From Brevibacterium sanguinis (GTDB lineage Bacteria > Actinomycetota > Actinomycetes > Actinomycetales > Brevibacteriaceae): a stretch of 64,000 bases of DNA. The stretch spans positions 1 through 64,000 of the forward strand of contig NZ_QNSB01000015.1 of assembly GCF_003315415.1 (NCBI RefSeq), read 5' to 3'. Below are positions 32,233 through 43,204 of this stretch, in pieces. Under the pieces are notes generated by a model. That model saw only the letters and a list, made by a program, of their open reading frames with translations. It did no database searches and was not told the DNA's origin. The translations under genes were made by a program, and so were the position numbers. Position 1 is the stretch's first letter. Every line of letters starts with the position of its first letter.

Positions 32233-32956
32233 TCGTGACATGGACGGCACCGCGCAGACCACCGCACCCCGGATCCTCATCGTCGACGACGAGAAGAACC
32301 TCGCCGAACTCCTCGTCATGGCCTGTCAGGTCAGGGGGTGGTCGGCCGAGGGTGTGGGCACCGGGCGGGCGGCGGTGGCCCGGGCCCGGGCCAAGCGCTT
32401 CGACGCGATCGTCCTCGACGTCATGCTTCCCGACCTCGATGGGTTCGGCGTCATCGAGAAGCTGCGCGGTGAGGGCATCGAGACCCCGGTGGTGTTCCTC
32501 TCGGCCCGGGACGAGGTCGACGACAGGCTCACCGGGCTGCGCCTCGGCGGGGACGACTACGTGACGAAGCCCTTCAACCTCGACGAGGTGGTCGCCAGGA
32601 TCGAGGCCCGGCTGCGCCGCCGCACCGTCGGCCCCGAGGCCGAGGACGACGTGCTCAGGGTCGGCGACCTCGAGCTCAACGAATCCACGCACGAGGTGGC
32701 CCGCTCCGGTCGGCCCATCGAGCTGACCGCCCGGGAGTACGAGGTGCTCCTGCTGTTCATGCGCAATCCCCGGGTCGTCCTGTCGAAGTCGCAGATCCTC
32801 GACCGGGTCTGGGACTACGACTTCGGGGGGAACGGGAACATCGTCGAGCTCTACGTGTCCTACCTCCGCAAGAAGATCGACGCCCCGTTCCCCGACCTGC
32901 CGCCGCTCTTCCACACGAAGCGCGGGGCCGGCTACTCGATCCGCGCCGATCGATGA
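32225..32956 (+). CDS. OmpR/PhoB-family response regulator
   Basis: The 243-residue protein has a receiver domain beginning ILIVDDEKNL with the acceptor Asp65 in IVLDVMLPDLDG, switch residues in VVFLSARDE and the lysine of DYVTKPF, then a winged-helix DNA-binding domain (LTAREYEVLLLFM to HTKRGAGYSIR). It is phosphorylated by a histidine kinase, most likely the overlapping next gene. ATG 32225 has GGGGAGGGGA upstream and overlaps the previous gene; ATG 32240 is an alternative. Confidence 0.9.
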   Translation: MDNRDMDGTAQTTAPRILIVDDEKNLAELLVMACQVRGWSAEGVGTGRAAVARARAKRFDAIVLDVMLPDLDGFGVIEKLRGEGIETPVVFLSARDEVDDRLTGLRLGGDDYVTKPFNLDEVVARIEARLRRRTVGPEAEDDVLRVGDLELNESTHEVARSGRPIELTAREYEVLLLFMRNPRVVLSKSQILDRVWDYDFGGNGNIVELYVSYLRKKIDAPFPDLPPLFHTKRGAGYSIRADR

Positions 32957-34458
32957 CCCGCACGTTCCGGGCGAGGCGGATGACCCTGCGCAGCCGTCTC
33001 ATCGCCATCGCCGTGTCCGTCCTCGTCATCGTCGGCTTCGGCATCGGGGCGGCCTCCTATCTCACGGTCCGCTCCTCCCTCATGGGCGACCTCGACTCCC
33101 AGCTGCAGGAGATGGCCGCGCAGGCCGGCGGGCAGACCCGCCCGCCCGGCGAGCCCGGACCCGATCCCGGCGACGGTCCCGGACCCGGGCTGCGCTACCT
33201 GTTCCAGCCCGGCGTCGGCGACGGCGCCGTCGTCGTCGCCGAAGGCGCCGGCGAGGACCGCGGGCTCATCGCCCGCACCGGCTCGGGCGAGCCCCTCGAC
33301 CTGCCCGCCGAGGCGGTGGCCGCCTTCGCCGCGACTGCCCCCGCCGACGGCAGTCGACCGGAGACCGTGACCATCCCCGACCTCGGGGCCTACCGCGTGG
33401 TGAGCACGACCGAGGGGGTCGGGCCGGACTCGGTGACGACGGTCTTCGGTCTGCCGCAGGCGCGCGTCGACGCCTCACTGGGGCGCATCGCGGTGACCAC
33501 GGCCCTCGTCGTGACCGCCGGGGTCGTGCTCACGGCCGTCCTCCTCGGCGTGCTCATCCACCGGCAGCTCGGGGAGCTGCGCGACGTCGCCCGGACGGCG
33601 CGGAAGGTGACCGAGCTCGACCTCGGCGCCGGCCGCCCGGAGCTGTCGCTGCGGGTCCCGGACGAACTCGCGGTGCCCGGCACGGAGGTCGGCGACGTCG
33701 GGGCGTCGATGAACAGGATGCTCGACCACGTCTCCCGGGCGCTGGAGGAGAGGTACCGCGGGAACGAGCAGATGCGCCGCTTCGTCGCCGACGCCTCCCA
33801 CGAGCTGCGGACGCCGATCGCCACCATCCGCGGCTGGGCGGACCTGACGAAGCCCCACCGGGAGAACGTCCCGCCCGAGGTCAGCCTGTCCCTGTCGCGG
33901 ATCGACTCCGGGGCGGAGCGGATGTCGCGCCTCGTCGACGACCTGCTCCTGCTCGCTCGCCTCGAGGCCGGCCGACAGCCGGAGGAGGGGACGACCGATG
34001 TCTCGGCCATCCTCGTCGAACTCGTCGAGGACGCCCACGTCGTCCACCGCGATCACGACATCGCGCTCGACCTTCCGCCCCGTGCGCTCGAGGTGCGCGG
34101 GACCGGTGACAGGGTCCGGCAGGTCGTCTCCGCCGTGGTGACGAACGCCTGCGTCCACACCCCGCCGGGGACGCGGGTCAGTGTCGAGGCCCGCGCCGAA
34201 GGACGCGGCTCCGACGCCGAGGTGGTGGTCTCCGTCACGGACGACGGCCCCGGCATCCCCGAGGAGATCGTCGGCAGGGTGTTCGACCGCTTCGTCCGCG
34301 GGGACTCCTCCCGGAGCAGGGAGGACGGTGCCGAGGGCGGTTCCTCCGGGCTCGGGCTCGCGATCGTCAAGGGTCTGGTCGACCTCATGGGCGGCTCGGT
34401 CGCGGTCGACTCCTCGGCGTCGGGAACGACGTTCCTCCTGCGCTTCCGCGCGGTCTGA
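32953..34458 (+). CDS. Sensor histidine kinase
   Basis: The 501-residue protein has two transmembrane helices (about 15-37 and 177-199) enclosing an exported sensor domain with a Pro/Gly-rich segment, then a HAMP region, the dimerisation/phosphoacceptor box VADASHELRTPIATIRGW with His283, and an ATPase domain with N (VVTNACVHTP), G1 (DDGPGIP) and G2 (GSSGLGLAIVKGL) motifs. The start overlaps the regulator gene in ATGA. The general architecture resembles mycobacterial TrcS/TcrY-type kinases. The signal is unknown; co-transcription with glycosyltransferases suggests a cell-envelope cue. Confidence 0.9.
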   Translation: MTRTFRARRMTLRSRLIAIAVSVLVIVGFGIGAASYLTVRSSLMGDLDSQLQEMAAQAGGQTRPPGEPGPDPGDGPGPGLRYLFQPGVGDGAVVVAEGAGEDRGLIARTGSGEPLDLPAEAVAAFAATAPADGSRPETVTIPDLGAYRVVSTTEGVGPDSVTTVFGLPQARVDASLGRIAVTTALVVTAGVVLTAVLLGVLIHRQLGELRDVARTARKVTELDLGAGRPELSLRVPDELAVPGTEVGDVGASMNRMLDHVSRALEERYRGNEQMRRFVADASHELRTPIATIRGWADLTKPHRENVPPEVSLSLSRIDSGAERMSRLVDDLLLLARLEAGRQPEEGTTDVSAILVELVEDAHVVHRDHDIALDLPPRALEVRGTGDRVRQVVSAVVTNACVHTPPGTRVSVEARAEGRGSDAEVVVSVTDDGPGIPEEIVGRVFDRFVRGDSSRSREDGAEGGSSGLGLAIVKGLVDLMGGSVAVDSSASGTTFLLRFRAV

Positions 34459-34463
34459 GGAGC

Positions 34464-34480
34464 CACAGCCAGGGCACAGG
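34464..34480 (+). promoter_or_regulatory. Second direct-repeat operator, before the Gly-rich membrane protein gene
   Basis: CACAG and CACAGG start 11 bases apart. A related GACAGG follows two further helical turns on (34497-34502). The site lies just after the kinase stop and about 70 bases before the ATG at 34552. Confidence 0.45.
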
Positions 34481-34551
34481 TCGACCTGGGCCCGGCGACA
34501 GGATCGGGCGCGACAGTGGGATCACCAGTGAATCGAACAAGGAGGATCCCG

Positions 34552-35223
34552 ATGACCGACAATCATCCCGTCGGAAACCATGCCGCCGACCATCGTCCCG
34601 CCGACAGGGACACCGGCTGAGGCGGCGTCCCTGAGGTCGGCCCCCCGGAGTCGCGGACCGCGCACCCGCATCCGGCACCGCACAAGGCGCCGCCGGCGTC
34701 CACGACGCAGGCCGGATCGTCGATGCCGGCAAGGCCGAACTCCGCGCCACAGGCGGTCCCGACCCCGACGCAGGCGATGCCGGCCGGATCGTCGATGCCG
34801 GCGAAGCCGAAGCGGACGGTCGCCCTCGTCCCCGCCGTCGTCGCGGGAGCTGCGCTCTTCGTCGTCGGCGGACTGGCGGGCGGTGCGATCGGCTCCGTCG
34901 CCGGAGCGGGCCTGGCCGGGCAGACGACACAGGGGCCCGCCGGGGACGGCGGAGGCCCGGGAGGCATGCCCGGCCAGGACGGCGGCGGGCCCGGCAGGGG
35001 TGGGCCCCCGGGACGCGCGGACGGCGACGGCGCCGGGTCGACCAGTCAGGGAGGGTCCGCGAGCCAGGACGGTGCCGGCGCCCAGACCGGACAGACCGAC
35101 GGCACCCAGACCGACGATGGCCGGTCTTCCGAGGACACGGGCACGGCGCAGAACGTCGCACTGCTGAGAGCCGTGCTCGACCCGGCGGTCCTCGGCGCCG
35201 AGTACAGGCTCACCGAGGCCTGA
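34552..35223 (+). pseudogene. Gly/Gln-rich single-pass membrane protein gene interrupted by an in-frame TGA
   Basis: A strong AAGGAGG lies before the ATG at 34552, but after 22 codons the frame meets TGA at 34618-34620. The same frame then stays open to 35223, encoding a His/Pro-rich stretch, a 24-residue repeat starting AGSSMPA, one transmembrane helix (TVALVPAVVAGAALFVVGG and on), and a Gly/Asp/Gln/Thr-rich exported tail. Without the stop the product would be 223 residues. It may be a nonsense allele, a base error, or a gene starting internally at ATG 34723, which has no Shine-Dalgarno. It is probably linked to the preceding two-component operon. Confidence 0.5.
34711..34802 (+). repeat. 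In-frame 72-bp-offset direct repeat
   Basis: An identical 20-base segment occurs at 34711-34730 and 34783-34802. The 72-base offset keeps frame and repeats the AGSSMPA peptide. Confidence 0.7.
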
Positions 35224-35336
35224 GCCCGGACTCGCCGGTACACCTGACCAACCCCAACCAGCCGGGGACCCGGGCCGACCGGGAGCCCGGTCCGGCCCGA
35301 ACCAGGCACGAGCGGCGGAGCGTCTCGGCGTAATGC

Positions 35337-35375
35337 GACAGTGCCGGGTGCCCACGAGGGGCACCCGGCACTGTC
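35337..35375. terminator. Bidirectional terminator between the Gly-rich gene and katG
   Basis: A perfect 17-bp stem (35337-35353 with 35359-35375) with loop ACGAG sits between convergent genes, 36 bases beyond the katG stop. Confidence 0.8.
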
Positions 35376-35410
35376 AGCCGGTGGCGATCAGCTCACGCCG
35401 CTGCGCGCGC

Positions 35411-37660
35411 TCAGTGCGCGACGACAGGCCGCTTGCGCTGGCTCGCCGGAGCGCGGTCGAGATCGAAGCGGTCCGCCTCGACGACCTTCGACCAGGCCTT
35501 GGCGAAGTCGACGACGAACTTCTCCTTGGCGTCGTCAGAACCGTACACCTCGGCCAGCGCCCGCAGTTCGGAGTTCGCACCGAAGAGCAGGTCGAAGCGG
35601 CTTCCGGTCCACAGCTTCTCGCCTTCGGGGGAGTAGCACTCGAACACCGTGGCGGTCTCGGACTCCCCGACGGGCTTCCAGATGTTGCCGAGTTCGAGCA
35701 GGTTGACGAAGAAGTCGTTCGTCAGCACGCCCGGGCGGTCGGTGAGGACACCGAGGTCCGAGTCCTCGAAGTTGGCCCCGAGGACGCGCAGTCCGCCGAT
35801 GAGCACGGTCATCTCCGGAGCAGTGAGGCCGAGGAGGTTGGCGCGGTCGAGCAGCAGGAACTCGGCCTTGAGCGGCAGGCCATCGGTGAGGTAGTTGCGG
35901 AATCCGTCGTGAGTCGGCTCCAGGTAGGAGAACGATTCGACGTCGGTCTGCTCCTGGGTGGCATCCCCGCGGCCGGTCGAGACCGGCACGGTGATGTCGA
36001 CACCGGCGGCCTGGGCCGCGGTCTCGACGCCGACGGCTCCGGCGATCGCGACGACGTCGGCGAACGACGCGCCGGTCTGCTCGGCGATGCTCTCGAGCAC
36101 CTCGATGACGTGGGCGAGCTGGGTCGGCTCGTTGGCCTCCCAGCTGCGCTGCGGTTCGAGCCGCAGACGACCGCCGTTGACGCCGCCGCGCAGGTCGGAG
36201 ACACGGTGCGACGACGCCGCCGCCCAGGTGGTCTTGACCAGCTGCGAGACGCTCAGTCCGGACTCGCGCACGGCGGCCTTGACGGCCTCGAGCTGGTCGG
36301 CCGAGAGCGGGGTGCCGGCGGGAACCGGATCCTGCCAGAGGAGCTCCTCGCTGGGTGCCTCGGGGCCGAGGTAGCGCGTGGACGGTCCCATGTCACGGTG
36401 CGTGAGCTTGAACCAGGCACGCGCGAACGCGTCCTCGAAGGCCTGCTGATCGTCCTTGAAACGCCGCGAGATCTTCTCGTAGATGGGGTCGAAGCGCAGC
36501 GCCAGATCAGTCGTGAGCATGCGCGGCTCGCGGCGGCCCTCACCGTGGGCCATCGGCACCATGTCGTCACCGCCGCCGTCGATCGGACGCCACTGGAGGT
36601 GGCCGCCCTCGTTCTCGAAGACCTCCCACTCGTAGGCGAAGAGGATGTGGAAGAACTCGTTGTCCCAGCGGGTCGGGTGGTAGGTCCAGGTGACCTCGAT
36701 GCCCGAGCCGATGGTGTCGTTGCCGTGGCCGGTGCCGAAGTTCGACTTCCAGCCCAGGCCCTGGTCCTCGATCGGAGCGGCCTCGGGGTCGGCTCCCTTG
36801 TGGTCCTCGGGTCCGGCGCCATGGGTCTTGCCGAAGGTGTGCCCGCCGGCGATGAGGGCGACGGTCTCCTCGTCGTTCATCGCCATGCGACCGAAGGTCT
36901 CACGGATGTCATGGGCAGCCTTGACCGGGTCCGGCTCGCCCTCGGGTCCCTCGGGGTTGACGTAGATGAGGCCCATGTGGGTCGCGGCCAGCGGCTTCTG
37001 CAGCTCACGGTTGCCGAAGTAGCGCTTGTCGGTGGCCAGCCACTCGGTCTCGGAGCCCCAGTAGACGTCGTTGTCCGGCTCCCAGACGTCCTTGCGACCG
37101 CCGGCGAAGCCGAAGGTCTTGAATCCCATCGACTCGAGAGCGACGTTTCCGGCGAGGATGAAGAGGTCGGCCCAGGAGATCTTCTTGCCGTACTTCTTCT
37201 TCACGGGCCAGAGCAGACGGCGAGCCTTGTCGAGGCCGACGTTGTCGGGCCAGGAGTTGAGCGGAGCGAAGCGCTGCTGGCCCTCGCTGCCCCCGCCGCG
37301 TCCGTCCATGACCCGGTAGGTTCCGGCGGAGTGCCAGGCCATCCGGATCATGAAGGGACCGTAGTGGCCGAAGTCCGCGGGCCACCAGTCGAGGCTGGTC
37401 TTCTGCAGCTCTTCGAGGTCGGCCTTGAGCGCGTAGTAGTCGAGCTCGTTGAACTCGGCGTCGTAGTCGAAGTCGGGATCCATCGGATCGCCGGCCGGCT
37501 GGTTCTTGGCCAGGATCTTGAGGTTGAGGCGATTGGGCCACCAGTGGCTGTTCGCGTCTCCCTGCACCGGATTGACCAGGCCTGCGGGCGCCTCCTGCGG
37601 CGCCTTGGCCCCTGCGCCGTGGACTACCGGGCAGCCGCCCGTGACGGTGGTGTCGGTCAT
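35411..37660 (-). CDS. katG: Catalase-peroxidase KatG
   Basis: KatG removes hydrogen peroxide using haem and can also act as a peroxidase. The 749-residue protein keeps the distal triad Arg106, Trp109 and His110 (IRMAWHSAG), Tyr233 and Met259 which with Trp109 form the Met-Tyr-Trp crosslink required for catalase activity, and the proximal haem ligand His274 ([10 protein letters not shown]). The second, inactive domain is present, giving normal length. ATG 37660 follows AAGGAA. It lies 96 bases downstream of a Fur-family gene on the same strand, as in the actinobacterial furA-katG operon. Confidence 0.97.
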   Translation of the reverse strand: MTDTTVTGGCPVVHGAGAKAPQEAPAGLVNPVQGDANSHWWPNRLNLKILAKNQPAGDPMDPDFDYDAEFNELDYYALKADLEELQKTSLDWWPADFGHYGPFMIRMAWHSAGTYRVMDGRGGGSEGQQRFAPLNSWPDNVGLDKARRLLWPVKKKYGKKISWADLFILAGNVALESMGFKTFGFAGGRKDVWEPDNDVYWGSETEWLATDKRYFGNRELQKPLAATHMGLIYVNPEGPEGEPDPVKAAHDIRETFGRMAMNDEETVALIAGGHTFGKTHGAGPEDHKGADPEAAPIEDQGLGWKSNFGTGHGNDTIGSGIEVTWTYHPTRWDNEFFHILFAYEWEVFENEGGHLQWRPIDGGGDDMVPMAHGEGRREPRMLTTDLALRFDPIYEKISRRFKDDQQAFEDAFARAWFKLTHRDMGPSTRYLGPEAPSEELLWQDPVPAGTPLSADQLEAVKAAVRESGLSVSQLVKTTWAAASSHRVSDLRGGVNGGRLRLEPQRSWEANEPTQLAHVIEVLESIAEQTGASFADVVAIAGAVGVETAAQAAGVDITVPVSTGRGDATQEQTDVESFSYLEPTHDGFRNYLTDGLPLKAEFLLLDRANLLGLTAPEMTVLIGGLRVLGANFEDSDLGVLTDRPGVLTNDFFVNLLELGNIWKPVGESETATVFECYSPEGEKLWTGSRFDLLFGANSELRALAEVYGSDDAKEKFVVDFAKAWSKVVEADRFDLDRAPASQRKRPVVAH

Positions 37661-37678
37661 TGTGTTCCTTTCGCTGTC

Positions 37679-37696
37679 GAGCCCGCTTCCGGGCTC
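37679..37696 (-). other. Small hairpin in the furA-katG gap
   Basis: A 7-bp stem (GAGCCCG / CGGGCTC) with a four-base loop lies just ahead of the katG ribosome binding site. It could affect katG translation or mRNA processing between the two genes. Confidence 0.45.
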
Positions 37697-37756
37697 GGAT
37701 GTTGTCAACGCCTGATTGTCGACTTGATGGCCGAAGTGGCGGTGCCGCCGGCCATC

Positions 37757-38215
37757 TCAGACTGCAGAGGGCGATCGCACCGGGTCTGCGTCCGAGCTGG
37801 ACTCGGCACAGTCCGGGCACACTCCCCAGAACGTCACTTCGGCCTGCTCGACGGCGAAACCATGCTCGTGCGAAGGAGTCAGGCACGGAGCCCGCCCGAT
37901 CGTGCAGTCGACATCGACGATGACGCTGCACATTCGGCACACGAGGTGATGATGGTTGTCGCCGACGCGCCGCTCATAGCGCGCGACGGACCCGGACGGC
38001 TGGATGCACCGGACGAGCCCGACTTCGGTGAGAGTATGGAGTGAGTCATACACGGCCTGGTGGGAGACCTCCGGGAGGTCCCGCCGCACCGCGCGGATGA
38101 CGGTCTCGGTGTCGGCGTGCGGGTGGGCGTCCACCGCGCGCAGGACCGCGACCCGCTGTTTGGTCACACGCAGAGAACTGCTCCGCAGGGCAGCGGAGCA
38201 GTCCTCGGCGCGCAT
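37757..38215 (-). CDS. furA: Fur-family peroxide/iron-responsive repressor (FurA-like)
   Basis: The 152-residue protein has an N-terminal winged helix (RVTKQRVAVLRAV; SHQAVYDSLHTL) and a C-terminal metal-binding dimerisation domain with NHHHLVCRMC and CPDC, the two CxxC pairs holding structural zinc. Actinobacterial FurA represses its own gene and the adjacent katG and is inactivated by oxidation. ATG 38215 has GAGGAAGAG upstream; a GTG at 38233 has a poorly placed ribosome binding site. The operator-like palindrome at 38256-38268 is in its promoter. Confidence 0.9.
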   Translation of the reverse strand: MRAEDCSAALRSSSLRVTKQRVAVLRAVDAHPHADTETVIRAVRRDLPEVSHQAVYDSLHTLTEVGLVRCIQPSGSVARYERRVGDNHHHLVCRMCSVIVDVDCTIGRAPCLTPSHEHGFAVEQAEVTFWGVCPDCAESSSDADPVRSPSAV

Positions 38216-38239
38216 CGTCTCTTCCTCTGGCACCCCTCA

Positions 38240-38268
38240 AGTCTGACGGCCAGTCTTGAATCAGTCAA
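38240..38268 (-). promoter_or_regulatory. furA promoter with overlapping palindromic operator
   Basis: On the minus strand TTGACT (38268 to 38263), a 17-base spacer and CAGACT (38245 to 38240) form a promoter. The palindrome TTGAATCAGTCAA (38256-38268) covers the -35, as expected for an autorepressor site. Confidence 0.55.
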
Positions 38269-38353
38269 GGAAACGGATGCGTGTCCCACAGAGGGAGACG
38301 CGCAGGGGGAGACGTGTCCTTCGTCGCACTCCCGCGAGCGCACGCGCCCCGCT

Positions 38354-38383
38354 TTGACCGGATGGACGCGGCCGCGATATCCT
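38354..38383 (+). promoter_or_regulatory. Candidate rpsL promoter
   Basis: TTGACC (38354-38359) and TATCCT (38378-38383) with an 18-base spacer. The 463-base furA-rpsL gap contains this, the furA promoter and an approximately 290-base rpsL leader in which I see no further gene. Confidence 0.5.
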
Positions 38384-38678
38384 GAGATGCGACTGATTGT
38401 GTAATCTACGCTGTTTCGACGATCGCGCCGGGTGGTTTGTGAGGCCCGGAATCAGAGTGTGAGTTGGATGGAGTAGGCCGTCGATGAGACGTGCCCGGGA
38501 TGCGTGTGGCTTTGCGACACTCCCGACCGCGGGTCACGTACCGTCGCGCGGATACTGGCTTCGGGAGTCGAGCTTCACCCGTTGTTCAGTCGGATATGTC
38601 CCACGGTTCACAAACACGGCTGCCGCCGTGGCCGGATGTGGGAATTAGGTTTATCGAGAAGCAGATGGAGAACGCTTA

Positions 38679-39053
38679 GTGCCGACAATCCAGCAGCTCG
38701 TCCGCAAAGGGCGGCATAACAAATCCGCAGGATCGAACAGTCCTGCACTCAAGGGGAGCCCGCAGCGCCGTGGCGTGTGCACCCGCGTGTACACCACCAC
38801 CCCCAAGAAGCCGAACTCGGCTCTTCGCAAGGTCGCGCGTGTCAAGCTCTCGAGCCAGATCGAGGTGACCGCCTACATCCCCGGTGAGGGTCACAACCTC
38901 CAGGAGCACTCGATCGTGCTCGTGCGCGGCGGTCGTGTCAAGGACCTGCCCGGCGTGCGCTACCGGATCGTGCGCGGCTCGCTCGACACCCAGGGTGTCA
39001 AGGGCCGTCAGCAGGGACGCAGCCACTACGGTGCGAAGAGGGAGAAGAAGTAA
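38679..39053 (+). CDS. rpsL: 30S ribosomal protein S12
   Basis: S12 sits at the decoding centre and controls accuracy. The 124-residue protein has Lys43 in [13 protein letters not shown] and Lys88 in GRVKDLPG, both the streptomycin-sensitive residues. The GTG start is used; the stop TAA shares a base with the rpsG ATG. It is the first gene of the str operon. Confidence 0.98.
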   Translation: MPTIQQLVRKGRHNKSAGSNSPALKGSPQRRGVCTRVYTTTPKKPNSALRKVARVKLSSQIEVTAYIPGEGHNLQEHSIVLVRGGRVKDLPGVRYRIVRGSLDTQGVKGRQQGRSHYGAKREKK

Positions 39054-39523
39054 TGCCACGTAAAGGTCCAGCACCCAAGCGGCCCATCGTCGTCGACCCG
39101 GTCTTCAACTCGCCGCTCGTCACGCAGCTGATCAACAAGATCCTCCTCGACGGCAAGCGCTCGACCGCCGAGCGCATCGTCTACGGCGCGCTCGAGGGCA
39201 CCCGCGAGAAGAACGGCAACGACCCGGTCGCCAACCTCAAGAAGGCCCTGGACAACATCCGTCCGTCCCTCGAGGTCCGGTCCCGCCGCGTCGGCGGCGC
39301 GACCTACCAGGTCCCCGTCGACGTCCGTCCCGCTCGTTCGACCACTCTGGCCCTGCGCTGGCTCGTGGGCTACTCGCGGCAGCGGCGCGAGAAGACGATG
39401 ACCGAGCGCCTCATGAATGAGATCCTCGATGCGAGCAACGGCCTCGGCGCCGCTGTCAAGCGCCGCGAGGACACCCACAAGATGGCCGAGTCCAACAAGG
39501 CCTTCGCCCACTACCGCTGGTAA
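39053..39523 (+). CDS. rpsG: 30S ribosomal protein S7
   Basis: S7 nucleates assembly of the 30S head and contacts the E-site tRNA. The 156-residue protein begins [10 protein letters not shown] and has [18 protein letters not shown] and the terminal NKAFAHYRW. It starts within the rpsL stop codon (TAATG). Confidence 0.98.
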   Translation: MPRKGPAPKRPIVVDPVFNSPLVTQLINKILLDGKRSTAERIVYGALEGTREKNGNDPVANLKKALDNIRPSLEVRSRRVGGATYQVPVDVRPARSTTLALRWLVGYSRQRREKTMTERLMNEILDASNGLGAAVKRREDTHKMAESNKAFAHYRW

Positions 39524-39531
39524 TCGCCCGT

Positions 39532-39572
39532 CGTCCCGGACCGTCCCGCATGCGTGCGGGCGGTCCGGGACG
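39532..39572 (+). terminator. Hairpin between rpsG and fusA
   Basis: An 18-bp stem with a single bulged base and loop TGCG follows rpsG by eight bases. No T-tract; being inside the str operon it could attenuate or mark an mRNA processing site. Confidence 0.5.
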
Positions 39573-39610
39573 GGGGAGTCGATCAAGTCATCGATTGAGA
39601 GAGAGACACC

Positions 39611-41716
<2,106 letters not shown>

Positions 41717-41788
41717 TCTCCGGTCCCCGGTCTGTCCGCGGTGAGGAGAACCTCCCCACCGTGTATGAAAGAAAACCAACAAAGGTCT

Positions 41789-41809
41789 AAGATATGAACC
41801 GCATATCTT
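41789..41809 (+). promoter_or_regulatory. AT-rich hairpin in the tuf leader
   Basis: AAGATATG (41789-41796) and CATATCTT (41802-41809) form a perfect 8-bp stem with loop AACCG, 24 bases ahead of the tuf start. Its low GC stands out against the surrounding sequence. Confidence 0.5.
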
Positions 41810-41833
41810 TTGCCAACCACGAGGAGGAACCCA

Positions 41834-43027
41834 GTGGCAAAGGCTAGTTTCGATAGGACTAAGCCGCACGTCAACATTGGTACCATTGGCCACGTTGACC
41901 ACGGAAAGACCACCTTGACCGCCGCGATCACCAAGGTCCTGGCGGACAAGTACCCAGATCTCAACGAGGCTCGTGCCTTCGACCAGGTGGACAACGCACC
42001 TGAGGAGAAGGAGCGCGGCATCACCATCAACGTCTCGCACGTTGAGTACCAGACCGAGAAGCGTCACTACGCTCACGTCGATGCCCCTGGTCACGCCGAC
42101 TACATCAAGAACATGATCACCGGTGCTGCTCAGATGGACGGCGCGATCCTCGTGGTTGCCGCCACCGACGGTCCGATGCCCCAGACCCGTGAGCACGTGC
42201 TGCTCGCGCGTCAGGTCGGTGTGCCCTACATCGTCGTGGCTCTCAACAAGTCCGACATGGTCGAGGACGAGGAGCTCCTCGAGCTCGTCGAGTTCGAGGT
42301 TCGCGATCTGCTCTCGAGCCAGGACTTCGACGGCGACAACGCTCCCGTCGTGCAGGTCTCCGCTCTCAAGGCCCTCGAGGGCGACGAGAAGTGGGTCGCC
42401 ACCGTCGAAGAGCTTATGAACCAGGTCGACGAGTTCGTCCCGGAGCCGGAGCGCGACGTCGACAAGCCCTTCCTCATGCCCGTCGAGGACGTCTTCACGA
42501 TCACCGGTCGTGGAACCGTCGTCACCGGTCGTGTCGAGCGCGGTGTGCTCCTGCCGAACGAAGAGATCGAGATCGTCGGCATCAAGCCGACCTCCTCGAA
42601 GACCACCGTCACGGCGATCGAGATGTTCCGCAAGACCCTGCCTGACGCACGTGCAGGTGAGAACGTCGGTCTGCTTCTGCGCGGCACCAAGCGCGAAGAC
42701 GTGGAGCGCGGTCAGGTCATCGTCAAGCCGGGTTCGATCACCCCGCACACCAAGTTCGAGGGCCAGGTCTACATCCTCAGCAAGGACGAGGGTGGACGCC
42801 ACAACCCGTTCTACTCGAACTACCGTCCGCAGTTCTACTTCCGCACCACGGACGTCACCGGCGTCATCACGCTGCCCGAGGGCACCGAGATGGTCATGCC
42901 CGGCGACAACACCGACATGTCGGTCGAGCTGATCCAGCCGATCGCCATGGAAGAGGGCCTGCGCTTCGCCATCCGCGAAGGCGGACGCACCGTCGGCGCC
43001 GGTCGAGTGACCAAGATCGTCGAATGA
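41834..43027 (+). CDS. tuf: Elongation factor Tu
   Basis: EF-Tu delivers aminoacyl-tRNA to the ribosome as a GTP complex. The 397-residue protein has GHVDHGKTT (P-loop, about 18-26), [16 protein letters not shown] and domains II and III intact ([13 protein letters not shown]; terminal [11 protein letters not shown]). The GTG at 41834 follows GAGGAGGAA; the frame is open back to 41810 but that is leader. The first codons are less GC-rich than the rest. The usual next gene, rpsJ, is displaced about 5 kb by an ABC transporter operon. Confidence 0.98.
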   Translation: MAKASFDRTKPHVNIGTIGHVDHGKTTLTAAITKVLADKYPDLNEARAFDQVDNAPEEKERGITINVSHVEYQTEKRHYAHVDAPGHADYIKNMITGAAQMDGAILVVAATDGPMPQTREHVLLARQVGVPYIVVALNKSDMVEDEELLELVEFEVRDLLSSQDFDGDNAPVVQVSALKALEGDEKWVATVEELMNQVDEFVPEPERDVDKPFLMPVEDVFTITGRGTVVTGRVERGVLLPNEEIEIVGIKPTSSKTTVTAIEMFRKTLPDARAGENVGLLLRGTKREDVERGQVIVKPGSITPHTKFEGQVYILSKDEGGRHNPFYSNYRPQFYFRTTDVTGVITLPEGTEMVMPGDNTDMSVELIQPIAMEEGLRFAIREGGRTVGAGRVTKIVE

Positions 43028-43072
43028 TCCGACACCGTCGTCAGTCAGGCTCCGCCTGAGTGAATGACGCGA

Positions 43073-43100
43073 GAACCCCGGTCCGCAAGGGCCGGGGTTC
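43073..43100 (+). terminator. Hairpin terminator after tuf
   Basis: A 12-bp stem (one G-T pair) with a GCAA tetraloop ends the str operon, 45 bases past tuf. TTCTTCG follows directly. Confidence 0.7.
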
Positions 43101-43204
43101 TTCGCATTCACCGACCCTCGACCAGCCGCCTTGCCCTTACCTTGAGGTATGGTGTGAATGGACTGGCAAGTGAGGCAGATCACGGTGCAGGGTGGTGAGA
43201 GACG

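Noticed and set aside
37700-37735. A second FurA site in the furA-katG gap, from repeated TTGTC elements
   Set aside because: The elements do not match the palindrome found before furA and have no consistent symmetry.
38800-38960. Streptomycin-resistance substitutions in rpsL
   Set aside because: Lys43 and Lys88 are both present.
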